DNA from: Rickettsiales bacterium | Lineage (GTDB): Bacteria; Pseudomonadota; Alphaproteobacteria; Rickettsiales; JABSSG01 | Direction of reading: 5' to 3' | Length of the DNA stretch: 52,804 nucleotides | Assembly: GCA_020049805.1 (NCBI GenBank) | Contig: JAGVLN010000009.1 | Coordinates: 1-52,804 of the forward strand | Shown here: positions 48,795-52,804 of the stretch, piece by piece | Numbering within the stretch: the first letter of the stretch is position 1 | Layout of the letters: each line of letters begins with the position of its first letter | Notes under the pieces: model-generated | Seen by the model: the letters and a program-made list of their open reading frames with translations, nothing else | The model's database searches: none | What the model was told of the DNA's origin: nothing | Position numbers and translations under genes: made by a program

Positions 48795-51692
48795 ATGAAT
48801 TTATTCTATATCACTCCTGAGAGTAATTTTCTTTTAGAGCTTGTAAATGGGATATCAAAGAGGTTTCCTAATATCGAGTTATCTAAACTCACCATACTTC
48901 TTCCTTCACGAAGGTCATGTAATCAATTAGCTGATCTTTTTATTAACCAAAATAAGGGTCCAATATTATTACCTAAAATTATTCCTATAGGGGATATGGA
49001 GGAAAGCGAGATTCTTCCTAGTGATTTAATCGATGATTTTGACCTCACTATACCTCCAAGCTTTACTTCTACTGAACAACTATTACATTTAGCTAATGAA
49101 TTGAATAATATGCCTTTAATTAAGGCAATTGATATAGTTCACGGTTTAAATGAATTCCTTAAAAGATTACATCGGGATGAGCTTTCAGTAAAAATATTAT
49201 CTAAAATTTCTTTTGGAGATGTCCCGCAGCATGTAACTACATTGATTGAATATTTGCACCTTCTTGCTGTTAAATGGCCTCAAATTACTAAATTATATAA
49301 TAAACTCGATTTTATTGAGCGTCGTAACTTACAAATTAACAAGCGTATTGAAAATTGGCAAAAAAACGAACCTGAATATCCAATAATTGCTGCTGGCTCT
49401 AATGGAAGTATTAAATCAACAGCAAAACTTCTCAAAACCTTAATAAAAATGAGCAACGGATATGTGGTATTGCGAGGTATTGATCCAGGAGACGATCAGG
49501 AAAATTGGTTAAACATAGATTGTTATCACCCATTATTTTATCTTAAGTCATTAATTAGCGATATCGGGGCTAATTATCAAGATTTAAAACCTTGGAGTAG
49601 AAATCAGACGAATCCCACAGTACGTCATAAGTTTTTACAAGAAGTAATGCGCCCAGCAACAATGGTTGATAAATGGCAAAAATTAAACCCTCAAGAGTTC
49701 GTGGATTTACAGAATTTTGAAATTATTCAATGCCAATCTCAATATGAAGAGGCAACAGTCATTGCTCTGAAATTACGAGAAGTTTTATTGGATAACAATA
49801 AAACCGTAGCAGTGGTAAGTAGTGATCATAATTTGCTTACTAAATTGCGTAGTATTATGTGCATTTGGGATGTTAATTTAAATTGCTCTTATGGGGCTCT
49901 CATTACCGATACTGCCCAAATTGGATTTTTAAAATTAATCATTGATGTTATTAATGACTTTTCAGCTGTGAATATACTTTCTTTGTTTAAGCATGAATAT
50001 TTTTATTTTAACTATCTTAAGTCTGAGTTATCAGATCTAATAAGTAAATTAGAGTTAAAATACTTTAGAAGGGTATGTAGTTTTACTTCTTTGCAAGAAT
50101 TAATTGGGCAAGTTAAAGCGCGAGGAGATATTGAAATTGCCAAATTACTTACTGATTTTGCTGTTATTACCCAAGAGTTTTATACTAAATTACAGCAGCC
50201 CAAAGGGGAGTTTTACGATTTACTATCTTTGCATATTTCTTTAGCAGAAAAATTAGCCACAAGTAAGGATCAAGATGGTATACAGGTTTTATGGGGTAAT
50301 GAAATTGGTGAAATAGTAGGAGGGGAATTAAATGAAATTATTAGTTATGCAAAAATCTTGGATTATGTTGGTACCAAAAACTATTGGCAGTTATTTCTGA
50401 ACCTTATTCAAGGCAAGAAATATTATCCATCAACTACTAATGATTTTCCAATTACGCTATTAAGTTCAATAGAAAGCCGATTATTATACTTTGATGTAGT
50501 AATTTTAGCCAGTTTTAATGAAGGGGTTTGGCCAGCTAATATAGAAATTAATCCTTGGTTTAATAGCGCTACATGTTATGAAATAGGATTAACACCAGAA
50601 GAGTATAAAATTGGTTTGACTGCCCATGATTTTTATTGCTTAGCTCATATGCCAGAAGTTTTGATTACCAGATCTACTAAGGTGGGTGGCTCTCCTACTA
50701 CTCCTTCCAGATGGTTAATTAGGTTAGAAGCATTATTAGGTAAAATATCCAAATTAGAGCAGGTTAAGCCTAATAGGCATAAGTTACAATATTGGGCAGA
50801 AAAACTATTCTTACCTCCAGAATCTATTAATTATCAGCCGGAAATGCCAAAACCTCCGGTAGATTTTAGGCCAAAAGAACTATCAGTAACGCAAGTAGAA
50901 AAACTAATGCGCGACCCCTATGGATTTTATGCTGATAAGATTTTGAAATTAAAACCTCTTGAACCTATAGATAAAGAACCTGATCAACGTGATTTTGGTA
51001 ATTTTGTTCATTTTGTAATTGATGCCTTTAATAAACAATTTACTGAATTAAACCCAACACAATATTTGCCTACTTTACTTAACCTTGCTGAACAACAAAT
51101 AAAGCATATTATAAATAGGCCTATTATTCACCAAATATGGTTACCTAGATTTACTGAAATTGCGAAATGGTTAGTAGAGTTTGAAAAAATTAGACGCAAT
51201 AATCCTAATAAAAAAATATATAGTGAAATAAAAGGTAAGTTTGTTTTTACCACTAAATATGGCAGTTGTGCTGTTAAGGCTAAAGCTGATAGGATTGAGA
51301 CGGAAAATGGTTTAGTAACTATTATGGATTTTAAAACTGGGATCATACCCACAAATGTCGATATTTTGATTGGTCATTCTCCACAATTAATTTTAGAAGG
51401 GTTGATTGCGGAAAAAGAGGGTTTTATCGAAATTATCCAGGGTAATGCCAACCACCATCTTATTGTCCAAGAATTAATTTATGCTCAACTTGCTAGTGGC
51501 AATAAACTTGGGAAATTAACAACAGTAAAAGCTGATGTTAGAAAATTATTACAGGCGGCTGAAGAGGGTATAAAAAAGTTATTCGAAATATATCTAGATG
51601 AAAATACGGCTTATATTATTTGCCCAAATAATGAACAAAAGCCAAGCTATAATGAGTATGAGCATCTAGAACGATTGGAAGAATGGTTGTAA
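48795..51692 (+). CDS. addB: Double-strand break repair protein AddB
   Basis: A 965-residue AddB of the alphaproteobacterial type, the partner of the AddA helicase-nuclease in double-strand-break repair. The N-terminal UvrD-like part has TILLPSRRSCNQLADLF near 33-49. The typical mid-region VVLRGIDPGDDQENW lies near 226-240. The C-terminal PD-(D/E)XK nuclease domain has KADRIE and IMDFKTGIIPT near 832-855. Length is slightly short for the family. addA usually follows addB in alphaproteobacteria but is not the next gene here: an ankyrin-repeat gene is. Confidence 0.93.
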   Translation: MNLFYITPESNFLLELVNGISKRFPNIELSKLTILLPSRRSCNQLADLFINQNKGPILLPKIIPIGDMEESEILPSDLIDDFDLTIPPSFTSTEQLLHLANELNNMPLIKAIDIVHGLNEFLKRLHRDELSVKILSKISFGDVPQHVTTLIEYLHLLAVKWPQITKLYNKLDFIERRNLQINKRIENWQKNEPEYPIIAAGSNGSIKSTAKLLKTLIKMSNGYVVLRGIDPGDDQENWLNIDCYHPLFYLKSLISDIGANYQDLKPWSRNQTNPTVRHKFLQEVMRPATMVDKWQKLNPQEFVDLQNFEIIQCQSQYEEATVIALKLREVLLDNNKTVAVVSSDHNLLTKLRSIMCIWDVNLNCSYGALITDTAQIGFLKLIIDVINDFSAVNILSLFKHEYFYFNYLKSELSDLISKLELKYFRRVCSFTSLQELIGQVKARGDIEIAKLLTDFAVITQEFYTKLQQPKGEFYDLLSLHISLAEKLATSKDQDGIQVLWGNEIGEIVGGELNEIISYAKILDYVGTKNYWQLFLNLIQGKKYYPSTTNDFPITLLSSIESRLLYFDVVILASFNEGVWPANIEINPWFNSATCYEIGLTPEEYKIGLTAHDFYCLAHMPEVLITRSTKVGGSPTTPSRWLIRLEALLGKISKLEQVKPNRHKLQYWAEKLFLPPESINYQPEMPKPPVDFRPKELSVTQVEKLMRDPYGFYADKILKLKPLEPIDKEPDQRDFGNFVHFVIDAFNKQFTELNPTQYLPTLLNLAEQQIKHIINRPIIHQIWLPRFTEIAKWLVEFEKIRRNNPNKKIYSEIKGKFVFTTKYGSCAVKAKADRIETENGLVTIMDFKTGIIPTNVDILIGHSPQLILEGLIAEKEGFIEIIQGNANHHLIVQELIYAQLASGNKLGKLTTVKADVRKLLQAAEEGIKKLFEIYLDENTAYIICPNNEQKPSYNEYEHLERLEEWL

Positions 51693-51792
51693 ATTTGTAT
51701 TTTAATCTTTTTTTAAAAAAGTTTATCAAATTAACTTTTCATTAATCTTTTTTCTTTAGAATAAAACAACTAACTATTAAAAACTAAAGAAC

Positions 51793-52551
51793 ATGAAACA
51801 GAAGATAAAACATCTTGCCCTGCATAGAGCCTTGTACTCTAATGATATACGCAAACTAACAAAGCTGCTTGCTATGGGAGCGAATATAAATGAGCAAAAC
51901 AGTAATGGGTTGACTGTATTACACTTAGCTGCTGAAAAGAGTGATGTTGAGGTTATAAAATTATTGCAGTCATATAAAGCTAATGGGGATATAGCTAATA
52001 GATATGATGAATTACCTTTGCATTTAGCGTGTAAAAAAGGTCATTTAAAGACTGTAAGCCGATTAATTAAAATGACTAATAACATTAATAAACAAGATAG
52101 ATATGGTAATACTGCCTTACATTTCGCCATAGAAAATGGGGAAGCAGAGATAGTTAAATTATTACTTAGATCGGGTATAGTTATTAACTATGTTAATGAA
52201 CAAGGTTTTACAGCGCTAGCTTTGGCGGAATATAATCAACATACTTATATCGCTAATTTGTTAAAGCGTCATAATGCAAAAAAGACAATGGATACTATTA
52301 CAGCAATAAAATATGCTTATAAAAGAACTCATATTTCTAGGAAGTTAGCTATTACCATTTTTGCGATTTTAACCATTAGCCTTTCTACTATTGCAACTAT
52401 TGCTACTGGTGGTGAATTAATTTTATCTGTCTTTGGTTCGTTAGGAGCCTCTCTAGGCATGTTGATGGTATGTTTAGAAAAACCTTATCGTGAATTACGT
52501 TCTTTAGAACGCTATAAATTTAATCAGTCCTATGATCCTCTGATATTATGA
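51793..52551 (+). CDS. Ankyrin-repeat protein with C-terminal membrane segments
   Basis: A 252-residue protein with about five ankyrin repeats (residues 1-163). Repeats show the TVLHLAAEKSDVEVIKLL, LPLHLACKKGHLKTVSRLI and TALHFAIENGEAEIVKLLL pattern, the usual T-x-L-H-x-A consensus. Two hydrophobic segments follow (about 184-225: LAITIFAILTISLSTIATIA and SVFGSLGASLGMLMV). It may be membrane-tethered with the repeats as a binding face. Ankyrin proteins are frequent effectors in intracellular bacteria. Its stop codon overlaps the next start (ATGA). Confidence 0.85.
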   Translation: MKQKIKHLALHRALYSNDIRKLTKLLAMGANINEQNSNGLTVLHLAAEKSDVEVIKLLQSYKANGDIANRYDELPLHLACKKGHLKTVSRLIKMTNNINKQDRYGNTALHFAIENGEAEIVKLLLRSGIVINYVNEQGFTALALAEYNQHTYIANLLKRHNAKKTMDTITAIKYAYKRTHISRKLAITIFAILTISLSTIATIATGGELILSVFGSLGASLGMLMVCLEKPYRELRSLERYKFNQSYDPLIL

Positions 52552-52804
52552 AAAGTTCTTTAGTTGCAGATGAACATCCAGGCTACTCAACATCTAAAGA
52601 ATATCTTTTAAGTTTGTCAAATCCTGATGGCAGTTGTAACCTTGGTCGTCATACTTTAATTAATAACGCCATAAGGGAAGAAAGTGAAATAGCTGAATTA
52701 TTGGTAGCTACAGGTGCTCAATTTGTAAAGGATGTAGTAACTTTGCCCTTAGAAAGATTGGCTTTAATGCATAGTATTGCGGTATTGCAAACTGAAGTTC
52801 AAAT
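52548..52804 (+). CDS. Partial hypothetical protein, translationally coupled to the ankyrin gene
   Basis: The frame opens at ATG 52548, overlapping the TGA of the preceding gene, and runs off the window end after 85 codons. The product starts MKSSLVADEHPGYSTSKEYL. It holds one ankyrin-like segment, RHTLINNAIREESEIAELL, followed by VATGAQ. It may be a second, diverged ankyrin protein. The rest lies outside the window. Confidence 0.6.
   Translation, partial: MKSSLVADEHPGYSTSKEYLLSLSNPDGSCNLGRHTLINNAIREESEIAELLVATGAQFVKDVVTLPLERLALMHSIAVLQTEVQ

Noticed and set aside
51700-51740. AT-only palindrome after addB as a terminator.
   Set aside because: The CTTTTTTTAAAAAAG stem has almost no GC pairs and is likely ordinary AT-rich spacer.

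Overview
The window is AT-rich DNA from an alphaproteobacterium, most likely an intracellular or protist-associated member of the Rickettsiales or Holosporales. The evidence is a circularly permuted (two-piece) tmRNA gene next to an alphaproteobacterial-type sspB, thyX as thymidylate synthase, an alphaproteobacterial AddB, a HIG1-type twin-membrane protein, a DUF155/RMD1 protein, ankyrin-repeat proteins, a kinase-like candidate effector, and scattered short palindromic repeats. I cannot name the species.

Layout. 1-4.9 kb: a TrpR-like regulator with a TrpX-type solute-binding protein; a Phd/RelE module whose toxin has an in-frame stop; a periplasmic aspartyl protease; a DUF155 protein; sspB and ssrA. 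4.9-16.8 kb is mostly housekeeping: thyX, a TSUP permease, a glycosyltransferase, mutL, gltX, nadE, a HIG1 protein, pdxH, a Nudix hydrolase, a PEBP protein, rpsP and rpmG (rpmG is only 55 codons). 16.9-34.9 kb is an accessory stretch full of small-molecule-modifying enzymes and resistance-like genes: two APH-type kinases counting the one at 14.3 kb, a MarR-acetyltransferase fusion, six further GNAT acetyltransferases, an MFS exporter, an ABC exporter, tandem SDR genes, a RhuM-Fic protein, a VOC protein, a cyclase, a broken cupin gene, GrpB and a PqaA-like secreted hydrolase. 35-43 kb holds host- or phage-interaction candidates: a PI3/4-kinase-like protein, tandem CaMKII-association-domain proteins, a TIR-domain protein with a basic partner, a pirin and a HEPN-like protein, ending at a tRNA-Ser(CGA) gene. 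43.2-52.8 kb: a DUF72/TSUP pair, a secreted unknown, dacB, DUF167, an epimerase-like protein, a flavin reductase, addB without addA next to it, and two translationally coupled ORFs at the window edge, the first an ankyrin/membrane protein.

How the genes work together. The clearest functional pairing is ssrA with sspB: the first tags peptides from stalled ribosomes and the second delivers tagged proteins to ClpXP. The GNAT, APH, MFS and MarR-type genes look like an accumulated set for drug or toxin modification and efflux. Two genes (relE-like toxin and cupin) are interrupted by single TAA codons, which suggests ongoing gene decay. At least six convergent gene pairs end within 3 bp of each other or overlap, leaving no room for ordinary terminators. 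No insertion sequence, CRISPR array, prophage or rRNA gene was seen.
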